From Planctomycetota bacterium (lineage in GTDB: Bacteria; Planctomycetota; UBA8742; UBA2392): DNA of 64,000 nt. Each line of letters opens with the position of its first letter. Position 1 is the first letter of the stretch. The notes below the pieces were generated by a model. That model made no database searches and was not told the DNA's origin. It worked only from the letters and a program-made list of their open reading frames with translations. Shown here one piece after another: positions 30,683-39,692 of this stretch. Both the position numbers and the translations under genes were made by a program. The stretch covers positions 1 through 64,000 of the forward strand of contig JADZFR010000056.1 of NCBI GenBank assembly GCA_020849795.1. Reading direction: 5' to 3'.

Positions 30683-31423
30683 ATGACTGCAAAGACCTCC
30701 AACGCCCCCCTGATCACGCTTGCCCTTGCGGCGCTGGGTTTGATTGGTGCCGAGATCACGCTGTACCTGTCCTACTTTTACACGCCGGTGCAGATCTCGG
30801 CGGGAACGCTGTACGTGGTCACGCCCAGCAGCGGCAGCACCATCAACCTGTATGAAAGCTATCGCATCTTCTTCATTCATCTGCCGGCGGCTTACGCCAC
30901 CGCGCTGTGCTGCACGCTCGCCGCTGTTGGCGGCATCGCATGGCTGTTGACGCGTAAAGACGCATGGCAGGCGTTGATTGTCAGCGCATCTGAAGTCGGC
31001 CTGGCCACCGGCGCAATTGTGCTGCTGACCGGCACCTTCTGGGCCGACTACGCGTGGGGCAGCGGGCGCATCGGCAGCGGCTGGAACTGGGAGCCGCGCC
31101 TGACCACGATGCTGATCCTGTGGCTGGCGTTCGCGGCGCTGCTGGTGCTGCGTCGCGCCATGGATACCGACAAGCAGCGCGCGATGATGACAGCCGTCTA
31201 CGGCATTCTGCTCGGGCCGCTGTATCCGCTGGTCAGCAAAGCCATCGAGATCGGCCAGACCAGCCACCCCAAAAGTTTCAGCGACCTGCTGAGCGCGCCG
31301 GAAATTGCGACCACCAAGCAGGTTGCGACCATCGGGGTCATGCTGGCGCTGGTAAGCCTGGTGGCGGTGCGGTATTGCTGGAACCGGCTGGGGCAGCGCA
31401 TGGCGCAGGAGAGAGCGGCGTGA
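30683..31423 (+). CDS. ccmC: Heme exporter/handling protein CcmC
   Basis: Membrane protein that presents haem to CcmE. The 246-residue product has six membrane segments, a conserved histidine in the IFFIHLPAAYA loop, and the tryptophan-rich stretch WGSGRIGSGWNWEPRLTTML, which corresponds to the family's WGxxWxWDxRLT motif but with glycines and a Glu-Pro in place of the usual Asp. It follows ccmB by 15 bp and its stop overlaps the start of the next gene. Confidence 0.88.
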   Translation: MTAKTSNAPLITLALAALGLIGAEITLYLSYFYTPVQISAGTLYVVTPSSGSTINLYESYRIFFIHLPAAYATALCCTLAAVGGIAWLLTRKDAWQALIVSASEVGLATGAIVLLTGTFWADYAWGSGRIGSGWNWEPRLTTMLILWLAFAALLVLRRAMDTDKQRAMMTAVYGILLGPLYPLVSKAIEIGQTSHPKSFSDLLSAPEIATTKQVATIGVMLALVSLVAVRYCWNRLGQRMAQERAA

Positions 31424-31788
31424 GACAGGCCTTCGGAACATGGTTGGCGGTACTATGCGCGCTCGTGCTGCTGTGCGGGACAGTGTTCGCGGACAGCAAG
31501 TCCGAATCGTTGAAGCCGCTGGGCGACAGCCCGCCCGTTGAGCGCGGGCCGGTTGTGCCGTCAGCGGGCGAGGCCGAGTTGCGCAAGCAACTCGAAGCCG
31601 AGTACCGCGCCGAGCTGGAGAAGCGCCTGGCGCAAGAGCGTGACAGCTACGCGGCATCGCTGACCAGCCTGTGGATCGCCAACGGCGCGGTGTGGGCCGT
31701 GTTGCTGTTGTTCGTGATCATGCAGGCGCTGAGTGCCCGCAAGCGAATGACGGAACTGGATAATCTGAAGAGGGACAGGGAGAGTTGA
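31420..31788 (+). CDS. CcmD-like small membrane protein
   Basis: The 122-residue product starts at the GTG at 31420, which overlaps the ccmC stop (GTGA). It has a signal peptide, a charged coiled-coil region (EAELRKQLEAEYRAELEKRL) and one C-terminal membrane segment followed by a basic tail (IMQALSARKRMTELDNLKR). The last part has the size and charge pattern of CcmD, which joins CcmC and CcmE, but the N-terminal signal and coiled coil make it longer than usual. Called from position and topology. Confidence 0.65.
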   Translation: MRQAFGTWLAVLCALVLLCGTVFADSKSESLKPLGDSPPVERGPVVPSAGEAELRKQLEAEYRAELEKRLAQERDSYAASLTSLWIANGAVWAVLLLFVIMQALSARKRMTELDNLKRDRES

Positions 31789-31851
31789 GCGGGGAGGCGG
31801 ACAGGGGAAAAAAACTTCCAGCGTCTGTTCTCCAGCTTCCCCTTTGATCCT

Positions 31852-32715
31852 ATGCCCGAGCCACTGTTCGATGACGCCACGCTGGCCCGCATTCGCAACC
31901 TGCGCCTTGCCGCGGGTCGTGTGCAGCGCGGCGGTGCGCGTGGCGAGCGACTGTCGCGCCAATTCGGTGCCAGTCAGGAGTTTGGTGCCCACCGCGCTTA
32001 CGTGCACGGCGACGACCTGCGGCGCGTGGACTGGAACGTGTACGGCCGGCTTGGCCAGATGTTCCTGAAGCTGTTTGAGCTTCCCGGGCAGTTGCGCGTG
32101 CTGCTGGTCGCTGACGATTCCCCGACCATGCACTTCGGCGCTCACGACAAGTGGCTGGCAGCGCGGCGGGCGCTGGCAGCCGTGGGCCTGGTTGCCTTGT
32201 CCGGCGCCGAGCGCGTGCTTGCATGCCGCATGTCCGACGCCAAGCCCGAGGTGTTTGACGGCACCGGCGAAGCCCGGCTGTTGCAGGTGTTTGCCGCGAT
32301 GCAGGTGTCAGACACCGCGGCCAGGCCCGCGGCGCGCGCCTTGTTTGAAACGCGGGGGCGCGACAGCGTGCTGGTGCTTGCCGGCGATTTCCAGAACCGC
32401 GAAGCCGCACTGAGCCTGCTGAGCGACGCCCGGCGCGCAGGCGCGCGGGCGGTGGCGATCTGCGTGCATGCGGCCGAAGAATTGAACCCCGCGCTGAAGG
32501 GGTTTACGCGCCTGCAGCCGGTAGGCGCACACGACGTGAAGCTGCGCGTCGATGAGCGCGTGGTCGCCGCGTACAAAGAAGAGCTGGCGCAATGGCGCGA
32601 AGGCACGCGGCGGGCAGTGACAGCGCTGGGCGCCGGGCTGATCGAGATCGACAGCGCCGACCCGATCGAGCCCCTGATGGTAGACCTGATGCGCACCGGC
32701 ATCGTGAAGGGCTAG
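31852..32715 (+). CDS. DUF58 domain protein
   Basis: The 287-residue product has the DUF58 hallmark HRAYVHGDDLRRVDWNVYGR near residues 45-65 and then a VWA-like region (VLLVADDSPTMHF, where the metal-site Ser-x-Ser is partly replaced). Such proteins usually work with a MoxR AAA+ ATPase and BatA/BatB-type membrane proteins. No moxR gene is here; the BatA-like gene lies 1.3 kb downstream, separated by an antisense gene. Confidence 0.88.
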   Translation: MPEPLFDDATLARIRNLRLAAGRVQRGGARGERLSRQFGASQEFGAHRAYVHGDDLRRVDWNVYGRLGQMFLKLFELPGQLRVLLVADDSPTMHFGAHDKWLAARRALAAVGLVALSGAERVLACRMSDAKPEVFDGTGEARLLQVFAAMQVSDTAARPAARALFETRGRDSVLVLAGDFQNREAALSLLSDARRAGARAVAICVHAAEELNPALKGFTRLQPVGAHDVKLRVDERVVAAYKEELAQWREGTRRAVTALGAGLIEIDSADPIEPLMVDLMRTGIVKG

Positions 32716-32853
32716 CGAGCTGCACAAAGCGCGAATCAGTTGTCCGCGCCATCTTTAAACTGCTGCGCGCTCCGTATGCGGAGTGACTGTTGCAGGCGTT
32801 CTGCCCGCATGCAGCTGGCCAAGGCGCGCGGGTGCAGGCACCCGGGCCACTGC

Positions 32854-33702
32854 TCAGCCGGACGCGCCGGGGGCAGAGACCTCCGGGCTCTGCGGCATGG
32901 CGTCATACCGTTTCAGTCTTTCCTCCAGGTCGCGCACGACCATTGCCGTGCGGGGTTCGTGTTTCGCGGTAAACCGCATGGATTCCAGCACGCGCAGCGG
33001 AAACTTCGGCGCGGGGCCTTTGCGGCCGCTCTCGCCCCAATGTTTGAAATCGCGCAACCATGCATCGTGTTCGGCTTCGTAGGCAGCGGCAGTCGCGTTG
33101 TCTATGTACGCCGGTTGGGTTGCGGCTGAAGGCTCGGCCGCTGTCTCGGGTGCAGGCGGCACCGGCTGCCATTGCTTCAGCGATTCACTCATCATTTCCT
33201 GTTGCCGGCGAAGGTCGCCAAATGCGTTCGCGCCCCGCGGCGACTGCGGCCGCTGCATGGCAGTGGCGGGGGGTTTGGGGCTGCTTTTCAGCACGGTTTG
33301 GCGAAGGCGCATGCGCTCGGGTTGCGCAAAGTCGGCGATCGCGTTGCGGATTTCCATGATGCGATGCAAGTAGTTCACTTCGCCCATCAGCTTGAGCAGT
33401 ACGTCGTCCTTGTGCGGCGACTTGTCGCCCAGCAGAGTGTTCGTTACTTGACGCGTCAGCAGCTTGATGTGCAACCGCAGGTCGCGAAACATCCACTCAC
33501 GGCCGATCGCGCTAAGTACCACTTTGTCGCTGACGCGAAACGCAGGCGGTGCTTTGCCTGCGTCGTAGGCAGCACGCGCGGCGTCGGATTCGCGCTTGGC
33601 AAGAAGTTGCGGCGCACGGGCGGCCTCGACGGAGTCGTCGAGGCTTGCGGCGTCGAGGTCCTTCAGCAGGTCGCTGATGATGGTGTCGATGGCTGGGTCC
33701 AT
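32854..33702 (-). CDS. Hypothetical protein
   Basis: The 282-residue product shows no family I recognise. It is hydrophilic and helical in its N-terminal 140 residues (DTIISDLLKDLDAAS and MRLRQTVLKSS), has a Pro/Ala-rich linker near residues 160-190, and a C-terminal part with Trp and charged residues (AWLRDFKHWGESGRK, EERLKRYDAM). No signal peptide or membrane segment. CTGGAGAA precedes the ATG. Codon use is like its neighbours, so it is probably real, although it lies opposite to the DUF58 and BatA-like genes. Confidence 0.6.
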   Translation of the reverse strand: MDPAIDTIISDLLKDLDAASLDDSVEAARAPQLLAKRESDAARAAYDAGKAPPAFRVSDKVVLSAIGREWMFRDLRLHIKLLTRQVTNTLLGDKSPHKDDVLLKLMGEVNYLHRIMEIRNAIADFAQPERMRLRQTVLKSSPKPPATAMQRPQSPRGANAFGDLRRQQEMMSESLKQWQPVPPAPETAAEPSAATQPAYIDNATAAAYEAEHDAWLRDFKHWGESGRKGPAPKFPLRVLESMRFTAKHEPRTAMVVRDLEERLKRYDAMPQSPEVSAPGASG

Positions 33703-33772
33703 GGTTCGGGTTCTCCAGGGACAAAGCTTTGCCCCTTAACCCCAGGAACCCATGGACACAGGAGTTGAGTTT

Positions 33773-33807
33773 CAGGAGGCAAGGAGCAGGCGGCGGGAGG
33801 CAGGAAG
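33773..33807 (+). repeat. Solo copy of the four-helix-cassette repeat array
   Basis: 35 bp that match the reverse complement of the cassette end at 57389-57423 at 30 of 35 positions. No four-helix-bundle gene is next to it and no opposite arm is seen within the intergenic region. Confidence 0.7.
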
Positions 33808-34010
33808 TTCAGCCGGCAAAGCCACTTGCGCGCGAAAAAGAATTTTCAGAATTCGCAGGCAGGGGTGAGGCTTGTGTCGCCCGCGAATGTGGCCGGATGC
33901 AGGAGCAGGAGAAACTGTCAGCTCGTGCCCCCAACCCGGTTGTGAAAGTGATCGCCGTTCCCGCCTGATCGGCCGCCGAACGACGGCGAGCCAATGGGGC
34001 TTGTCGCTGC

Positions 34011-34022
34011 TAGCATGCCGTG
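34011..34022 (+). promoter_or_regulatory. Leaderless-type -10 box of the BatA-like gene
   Basis: TAGCAT (34011-34016) ends 6 nt before the ATG at 34023; no ribosome binding site fits. Confidence 0.35.
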
Positions 34023-35918
34023 ATGCTTGAGTTTGCGCGCGAGCAATGGCTTTGGCTGTTCCTGCTGCTGGCGGTGTTCTACGCCGCGTGGTTGCTGGCG
34101 CGCCGCTATCGCAAGCAGCGCGTGACTCACGCCGTGTTGTGGGACCGTGTGGCAGCGCGCGTGATTCCGCCTGCGTGGAAACGCATTCTGCGCACCGTGC
34201 TTACCCTATTGATCGCGACGGTGATGCTTGCTTCGGCTGTGCTGTATGCCGCGGGCTTGCAGCGTCCGCCCGACGAATTGCCGGGGCCCCTGCTGCTGGT
34301 GATCGTGCAGGACAACAGCGTCAGCATGCGCGCAATGCACGGCGAATCCACGCGCCGCGAGATGGCGCACGACCGGGTGCGCGAGCTTCTTGGCGCCATG
34401 GGCGAGCATGACCGCGCAGTGCTTGCCCACTTCAAGCATGGCCAGCCGCTGCTGGGCGAATGGCGCGCCAAGGGCGCCGAGCCGGGCCCAATGCCGCCCA
34501 CAGACTTTACGCGTCAAGACATGCGCGCGCTGGCGGCGGCGGTGGACACACTGACGCCGCCGCCGGGCATGCCGGCGCGCCCCGCGCCGCGCAAACTGGT
34601 GATCTGGCTTGGCGACGAACGACTTGACTTGCAGCCCAAGCCGGCGCCGCAAGTGTCCGCGTTCGGAAACGCGCTGGACCTTGGCGGCACGCCGTTGATC
34701 TACGAGACGTTTGGCGGGCCAGCCGACAACGACGCGATCATTGCCGCACGTTACACACCCCCGGCCGCCAATGACGCTCATGGTGGGGTGGTCGAGGCCG
34801 CCACGCTGAGCGGTCGCGACCCCATCGTCCGCGTCGGCACAGAAGTTGAGTTGCGCGGGCGCCGGGTTGAGCTGCCGCCGGTCACGGGCGCCAACGAAGT
34901 CCGCATCAGCACCGATGGCGGCGATGCTTTGCCCGACGACGACGAAGTCTCGTTTCTTGCTCCCCGCGCGCGTATCGCCGGCGTGGCGGTCTGCTATCCG
35001 GCCGAAGACGGCGAAGCCAACCCGTTTTTGCTGCAGGCGCTGCGCAGCTTCTTGCCCGGGCGCGAGTTTTCGACGCATCCTGTGCCCGGCACAGCCGAAG
35101 TCAGCGCCGACCTGCTGATTGCCGACCGGGCCCTGCCGGCAAAGTACACCGCCCGTGCGGTACTGCTTTTTGGCGTGGGCGGCGAAGCCGGCGACGTAGG
35201 CCCCCCGGTGCGTGCCGAGCCGAACTTGCGCGCGCCGGTTGATGCCGCTGACGTGGGCTTTGAAGTGCCGGACCTTTCGCTGATTTCGGCGCGCGAAGCC
35301 AGGCCGCTGGTCCGGACAGGCTTGAGCGCGCTGACACGTCACATTGACGGCGGCGTGCTGGTGGGAGTGCAGCGCACACCAAACGAGATTCTGTACTGCG
35401 GCTTCGTGCCGCACGAAAGCACGCTGTTGCAGGACCGGTCAGGCCTGCTGTTGATCCTGCGCTGGCTTGAGGCCGTGCAGAGAGTCGAAGAGCCCCGCAT
35501 CCCGCCCCTGGTGCAAGCCGGCGAGCCCGTGGGGGTGCGCGCCGCGGGCGATGTGAAAATGTCTCTTGTGGTCTCGCCTGATGCGATGGATGCCGCTTGG
35601 GGGGACGCCTACCGCGACCCGGGCTCGCGGCTGGTGCGCGGGCCGGATGGAATCGTGAACTGGACTGTTGCGCGTGAGCCGGGGCGCTGGAACCTGCATG
35701 CGGGGTTGGTCGAACGCGAGCCGTTCACGATCCTCTGGAGTGACCCGCATGAGCAGTCGCTGCCCTACGTGCACCTGGCACCAATACCGCTCGCTGCTTT
35801 CGGGCCGCCGGAGGCCGACTTTGACCTGCGCGACTGGCTGCCGGGGCTGTTGTTGTGGCTGGCGTTGGGGCTGCTGGTGATCGAGTGGGCGTTGTGGCTT
35901 GTGGGTGTTGTGGAATAG
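34023..35918 (+). CDS. BatA-like membrane protein with VWA domain
   Basis: The 631-residue product has the N-terminal double-membrane region of the aerotolerance (Bat) family (EFAREQWLWLFLLLAVFYA and a second segment at about 57-78), followed by a VWA domain with the metal-site motif DNSVS (Asp97, Ser99, Ser101), and a C-terminal membrane segment (LPGLLLWLALGLLVIEWALW). Such proteins bind partners through VWA and work with MoxR/DUF58. A GTG one codon upstream is an alternative start. Part of the same functional set as the DUF58 gene at 31852. Confidence 0.75.
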   Translation: MLEFAREQWLWLFLLLAVFYAAWLLARRYRKQRVTHAVLWDRVAARVIPPAWKRILRTVLTLLIATVMLASAVLYAAGLQRPPDELPGPLLLVIVQDNSVSMRAMHGESTRREMAHDRVRELLGAMGEHDRAVLAHFKHGQPLLGEWRAKGAEPGPMPPTDFTRQDMRALAAAVDTLTPPPGMPARPAPRKLVIWLGDERLDLQPKPAPQVSAFGNALDLGGTPLIYETFGGPADNDAIIAARYTPPAANDAHGGVVEAATLSGRDPIVRVGTEVELRGRRVELPPVTGANEVRISTDGGDALPDDDEVSFLAPRARIAGVAVCYPAEDGEANPFLLQALRSFLPGREFSTHPVPGTAEVSADLLIADRALPAKYTARAVLLFGVGGEAGDVGPPVRAEPNLRAPVDAADVGFEVPDLSLISAREARPLVRTGLSALTRHIDGGVLVGVQRTPNEILYCGFVPHESTLLQDRSGLLLILRWLEAVQRVEEPRIPPLVQAGEPVGVRAAGDVKMSLVVSPDAMDAAWGDAYRDPGSRLVRGPDGIVNWTVAREPGRWNLHAGLVEREPFTILWSDPHEQSLPYVHLAPIPLAAFGPPEADFDLRDWLPGLLLWLALGLLVIEWALWLVGVVE

Positions 35919-35939
35919 CGCAGGGGCACGAAAGCACAG

Positions 35940-35961
35940 CGGCCGGGGTTTCCCCCGGCCG
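35940..35961. terminator. Hairpin between convergent BatA-like and crp-like genes
   Basis: Perfect 9-bp stem cggccgggg (35940-35948) and ccccggccg (35953-35961) with loop tttc; no long T-run on either side. Probably a shared terminator. Confidence 0.6.
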
Positions 35962-35986
35962 GTGTGCGTGAGCGATCACGGTTGGC

Positions 35987-36676
35987 TTAGCTCTCTGACA
36001 TCTGGCGCAGGCGCTTGCGCGACAGAATCGTCACGCGCTTTCCGCTGGCCTTCAGGATGCCTTCTTTTTCCATGCGGCTGAAACCGCGGCTGACCACTTC
36101 ACGCACGGTGCCGATCTGGGCGGCGATTTCGCTTTGCGTGTAGGGCAGCACGATCATCAGTTCATTCTCGCCTGAGTCGGCGTGGTTCAGTGCGATCCAG
36201 CTTTCCAGCCACTTCGCAAGCCGGTTGTGGGCGTCTTTCAAGCTGAGCTGGTCGACCAGGTCGAGCATGCTGGAATAGCGCTTGCTCTGTTCCTTGAGAA
36301 TCGCGACAGCCAGTGCCGGCTCGCGGTGCATCAACTCGCGGATCACCGGCAGTTCAATCTCGATGACTTCGGTGGTCATGCGGGCCTGGCAATCAACATG
36401 CGACGCCTTGTGGGGGTCGGTCAGGCTGGTAAGGCCGAACACATCATGGGGCCGGGCATACCCGAATACCTGCTCCTTGCCGGCTTTGTTCACACGGTAG
36501 AATTTGAGCTGGCCCGACAGGACGACACAGAAGGCGCGCGGAGGCTGGCCGGTGGCCAGGTACACTTCGCCATCTTCCAGGCGCTTGACGCTCGCGGCGG
36601 ACTCAAGCCTGGAAAGGGTGTCGTCGGAAAGGCCTTTGAACAGCGGGATTTCTTTGAGCATCTCAGTGGCGTGCAT
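35987..36676 (-). CDS. Crp/Fnr-family transcriptional regulator
   Basis: The 229-residue product has a cyclic-nucleotide-binding-like barrel (EDGEVYLATGQPPRAFCVVLSG, then KEQVFGYARPHDVFG), a long dimer helix and a winged-helix domain with the HTH PYTQSEIAAQIGTVREVVSRGFSRM. It lacks an N-terminal Cys cluster, so it is not an Fnr-type iron-sulfur sensor; the ligand is unknown. The ATG at 36676 is used (AAAGGA upstream). It follows ybaB by 77 bp on the same strand. Confidence 0.92.
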   Translation of the reverse strand: MHATEMLKEIPLFKGLSDDTLSRLESAASVKRLEDGEVYLATGQPPRAFCVVLSGQLKFYRVNKAGKEQVFGYARPHDVFGLTSLTDPHKASHVDCQARMTTEVIEIELPVIRELMHREPALAVAILKEQSKRYSSMLDLVDQLSLKDAHNRLAKWLESWIALNHADSGENELMIVLPYTQSEIAAQIGTVREVVSRGFSRMEKEGILKASGKRVTILSRKRLRQMSES

Positions 36677-36753
36677 CTCAGGATTCCTTTCGGGGGACAA
36701 CCAATGCGCCCTCATCGTGAACGAACCAGCAATGGCCGTCCTTCCCGATGCGG

Positions 36754-37074
36754 TCAAAACATCCCTGGGAAACTCATGCCGCCGGTCACCTTCGCCATCT
36801 CGGCTTGTCGCAGTTCCTCGGCTTTTTTCATGCCCGCATTCACAGCGGCGATGATCAGGTCCTCGAGAAGCGAAAGGTCGTCAAGATCGACAGCGTCTTT
36901 CGAAATCTCGATTTTCACCAGTTCTGTGGCCCCTGAACAGATGACCTTGATCAATCCGTCGCCTGCCGAGCCCTCAACATAGCGCTCTTTCAACTCTTCC
37001 TGAATCTTGCCCATGTCGCGCTGCATGCGCTGGGCCTGCTTCATTAGATCGCTGAAGTTGCCTAGACCTGCCAT
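36754..37074 (-). CDS. ybaB: Nucleoid-associated protein, YbaB/EbfC family
   Basis: DNA-binding dimer, often encoded with dnaX and recR. The 106-residue product has the family pattern: an amphipathic N-terminal helix (SDLMKQAQRMQRDMGKIQEEL), the strands GLIKVICSGATELVKIEIS, and LLEDLIIAAVNAGMKKAEEL. The ATG at 37074 has GGGAG upstream. It lies 80 bp downstream of dnaX; recR is not present. Confidence 0.95.
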   Translation of the reverse strand: MAGLGNFSDLMKQAQRMQRDMGKIQEELKERYVEGSAGDGLIKVICSGATELVKIEISKDAVDLDDLSLLEDLIIAAVNAGMKKAEELRQAEMAKVTGGMSFPGMF

Positions 37075-37154
37075 GACTTCTCCCGGAGTGCCAAAACATA
37101 TAAATGACTGGTTAACTATTCGCAAGGCCAGACTGGAAATGTCGTCAATTTTGC

Positions 37155-38417
37155 CTAACGCGCACCGAACTTACGTTTAAGTGCATCTACTGCTGCCATC
37201 TCCTTTTCACTCAACTCCCGCTTCCCGGGCTCAAGATCAGCCACTGGTGACTCTACTCGCGCCACGGGCGCATCCGCCGCCGAATCCAGGCGTGACAGAA
37301 GATTCTCCAACGACTCCAGCCGCCCAACCAATGCCAGCTTGACCAGTGTCGTCTCGACGACCACGCGCGGAAACGCCGCCCGGCGCACGCGGTTTCGGCA
37401 GTCAGTCAGCAGCTCCGCGACGTACACAAGTCCATGTATGCCAAAGCGATCCGCTACAGTCTTGAGACGCGGAAGTTCATCTGCAGGCACATCGAGGCCC
37501 ACGCCATCACCACCGCTGGCGGCAACCATGAGCAGCGTGCGGGTCAATGACACGAGGCTGGCAAGCACTTCCGCCACGTCTTTGCCGCTGTCGAACACTT
37601 CTTCGGCGAACAGAATGCCCGCCTTGGCATCGCCGGCGGCAAGCGCCTCCAGAAGCATCAGCAGTTTGGGTCGGCTTACAAGGCCGAACACGCGCTCTGC
37701 GTCTTCGAGTTTCGGCGCAAGCCCGCAGAAGGCGAACAACTGGTCAAGGCGCGAAAGCGCGTCGCGCATGCCGCCCTCAACCAATTCCGCGACTGCGCGC
37801 AGCAAGCCGTCACCGGGGGTCGCCCCTTCGGCGGCGCAGATTTCTTCAAGGCGCGTGACAATCTCGTTCATGGTCACGCGCCGGAAATCATAGCGCTGGC
37901 AGCGCGACAGAATGGTCTCGGGAATCTTCTCAGGGTTCGTCGTTGCCAGAATGAACTTCACATGCGGCGGCGGTTCTTCGACGGTCTTGAGCAATGCATT
38001 GAACGCGCTGGTCGACAGCATGTGCACTTCGTCGATGATGAACACGCGGTAGCGTCCGCGCGCCGGGCGCGTTTCAACCGATGCCAGGCGTTCGCGAATG
38101 TCGTCCACGCGGCTGTTGCTTGCCGCGTCCATTTCGGTTACGTCGAGGTCTTCTCCATTTGTGATATCGACGCAGCTTGCGCATTCGCCGCAGGGCTCTG
38201 CACCCTTGCGGTTGGGGCAGTTCAGGGCGCTGGCCAGCAGCCGCGCCGTCGTTGTCTTGCCTGTGCCGCGCGAGCCCGTCAGCAGAAACGCTTGCGCCAC
38301 GCGGTTAGTCGTGATGGCGTTGCTCAGGGCAGTAACGATGTGCGGCTGGCCCACGAGGTCGGAAAACGTCCGCGGGCGATATTTACGTGCAAGTACGGTG
38401 TAGGCCGGTTCAGCCAC
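37155..38417 (-). CDS. dnaX: DNA polymerase III subunit gamma (DnaX)
   Basis: Clamp-loader ATPase. The 420-residue product has Walker A GSRGTGKTTT, the zinc-binding set CPNRKG...CGECASC, Walker B IIDEVHML and sensor motifs (ATTNPEKIPETILSRCQRYDF split over the region). The protein ends soon after the clamp-loader collar domain, so it corresponds to the short gamma form and lacks the tau C-terminal domain that binds polymerase and helicase. Start is GTG at 38417, with CAGGG upstream. First gene of the dnaX-ybaB-crp run. Confidence 0.95.
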   Translation of the reverse strand: MAEPAYTVLARKYRPRTFSDLVGQPHIVTALSNAITTNRVAQAFLLTGSRGTGKTTTARLLASALNCPNRKGAEPCGECASCVDITNGEDLDVTEMDAASNSRVDDIRERLASVETRPARGRYRVFIIDEVHMLSTSAFNALLKTVEEPPPHVKFILATTNPEKIPETILSRCQRYDFRRVTMNEIVTRLEEICAAEGATPGDGLLRAVAELVEGGMRDALSRLDQLFAFCGLAPKLEDAERVFGLVSRPKLLMLLEALAAGDAKAGILFAEEVFDSGKDVAEVLASLVSLTRTLLMVAASGGDGVGLDVPADELPRLKTVADRFGIHGLVYVAELLTDCRNRVRRAAFPRVVVETTLVKLALVGRLESLENLLSRLDSAADAPVARVESPVADLEPGKRELSEKEMAAVDALKRKFGAR

Positions 38418-38439
38418 AGTGCTTAACCCTGGACAAGAA

Positions 38440-38955
38440 TCAGAGAATCAGCGGCACTTCATACATGCCGGCCCACACCACGTATGCCCAGTTCGCCAGG
38501 CAGACCAGCACAAACGCCGCCCACAGCATGCGGCGCTGTTGCTTTGTCGCGACCAGCACGACGCGCTTTCGGCGCGGCAGCACCAGGGCGAACCAGCTGA
38601 ACGCGCCCCAAACGAGAAAGGCCAGAAACCCAACGGCCAGGGGGTTGTACTTCAGCGCCAGCAGCGGCTGTCCGACAAACAGCGCGGTCACCGCGCGCGT
38701 GCCGCCGCAGAACGGGCATGCGGTGCCGACATAGCGCAGCGGGCTGTGCACCGGCGGCAACCAGGTGGTGACGAACGACAGCGGGATGTAGATCGCGGCG
38801 CCCGTCAGCAGAAACAGCGAGTACATTTCCCACGGCGACGGGAAGCGGTTTTTCAGCGTTTCCACGCGCAAACGCATGCGCGGCGCGCGCTCAGGAGCAT
38901 GTGCTGCCGCTTCAGCGGGGGCTTGGGCAGCAGATGGTTGGGTCGCAGTAAGCAT
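38440..38955 (-). CDS. DUF2752 membrane protein
   Basis: The 171-residue product has the DUF2752 signature CPFCGGTRAVTALFVGQPLLA followed by YNPLAVGFL, with three or four membrane segments. The family is widespread in Planctomycetota, Bacteroidota and Actinobacteria and has no known function. The ATG at 38955 is preferred; the ORF upstream of it reads into the divergent sigma-factor promoter region. It is followed 22 bp later by dnaX. Confidence 0.85.
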   Translation of the reverse strand: MLTATQPSAAQAPAEAAAHAPERAPRMRLRVETLKNRFPSPWEMYSLFLLTGAAIYIPLSFVTTWLPPVHSPLRYVGTACPFCGGTRAVTALFVGQPLLALKYNPLAVGFLAFLVWGAFSWFALVLPRRKRVVLVATKQQRRMLWAAFVLVCLANWAYVVWAGMYEVPLIL

Positions 38956-39106
38956 GGCAGCCTGTCGTATGGGGACGCAAAGATAGCAAGTCAAGCCGAC
39001 TGATACAGCACGCAGCCTGCCCGCAGAATTGCCATCGGGTTTGCCGAAGTCCGCCCGTCTGTTAGAAGGCGTATGAAACCCACATGTCCGGGGACCAGAA
39101 GCGCCC

Positions 39107-39655
39107 ATGGGTGATTTTCAACCCGAAACTGCCACGCTGGTCGGCAAGGCCTGCCGCGGCGACCGTGATGCTTTCGCGGCGCTGATGGAGCGTTATCAGG
39201 AAGGCGTGTTCGGCCATCTGCTGTCGCGCTGTGGCGACCCGGGCCGGGCGCAGGAAGTTACGCAAGATGCTTTTGTTACAGCATTTACGACACTTGCCCG
39301 GCTTGAAAAGCCGGCCAGTTTTCGCTCGTGGGTGATCGGCATCGGCATCAACCTGCTGCGTCGCCGTAAGAAAGAAATTGCGAACATTGACCTGCTGCAA
39401 GGCGCCCAGGACGGCCGTGAAGACGGTTTGGGGGCTCTGGCAAGTCACGAGCAACTGAATGCCGTGCGCGAGGCGATCGACGACCTGCCGGAAAATTACC
39501 GCACCGCCCTGATGATGCATTACTTCGACAAACAGCGCGGCAAAGCCATCGGCGAGGAGTTGGGGGTCTCCGAGGGGGCAGTCCACATGATTCTGCTGCG
39601 TGCAAGGAAGGCACTTTCAGAAAAGCTGAAAGATTTTGATCCCGGCAATGACTAG
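39107..39655 (+). CDS. ECF RNA polymerase sigma factor
   Basis: The 182-residue product has sigma-70 region 2 (DAFAALMERYQEGVFGHLL, then AQEVTQDAFVTAF), the linker and region 4 (LPENYRTALMMHYFDKQRGKAIGEELGVSEGAVHMILLRARKAL in separate parts) but no region 3, so it is an extracytoplasmic-function sigma factor. The next gene, 37 bp downstream, has the layout of its anti-sigma factor. Confidence 0.95.
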   Translation: MGDFQPETATLVGKACRGDRDAFAALMERYQEGVFGHLLSRCGDPGRAQEVTQDAFVTAFTTLARLEKPASFRSWVIGIGINLLRRRKKEIANIDLLQGAQDGREDGLGALASHEQLNAVREAIDDLPENYRTALMMHYFDKQRGKAIGEELGVSEGAVHMILLRARKALSEKLKDFDPGND

Positions 39656-39692
39656 TTGCGGACCATCAGTCCGGGTCTGAGGACAGATCGCC

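Larger units (their letters stand above)
33703..34022. other. Intergenic region with a solo AGGAGGCAGG array
   Basis: About 320 bp without a supported gene. It holds the upstream region of the hypothetical gene (minus), a 35-bp purine-rich repeat at 33773-33807, and the TAGCAT box of the BatA-like gene. A 79-codon frame runs through the repeat (33729-33968) but has no ribosome binding site or recognisable domain. Confidence 0.6.

Noticed and set aside
33729..33968. 79-codon plus-strand frame through the solo repeat
   Set aside because: No ribosome binding site, no domain, and a third of it is the repeat itself.
37155..37200. Programmed frameshift giving a longer tau form of DnaX
   Set aside because: No A-run slippery sequence followed by a hairpin is seen near the end of the gene, and no long alternative frame continues.
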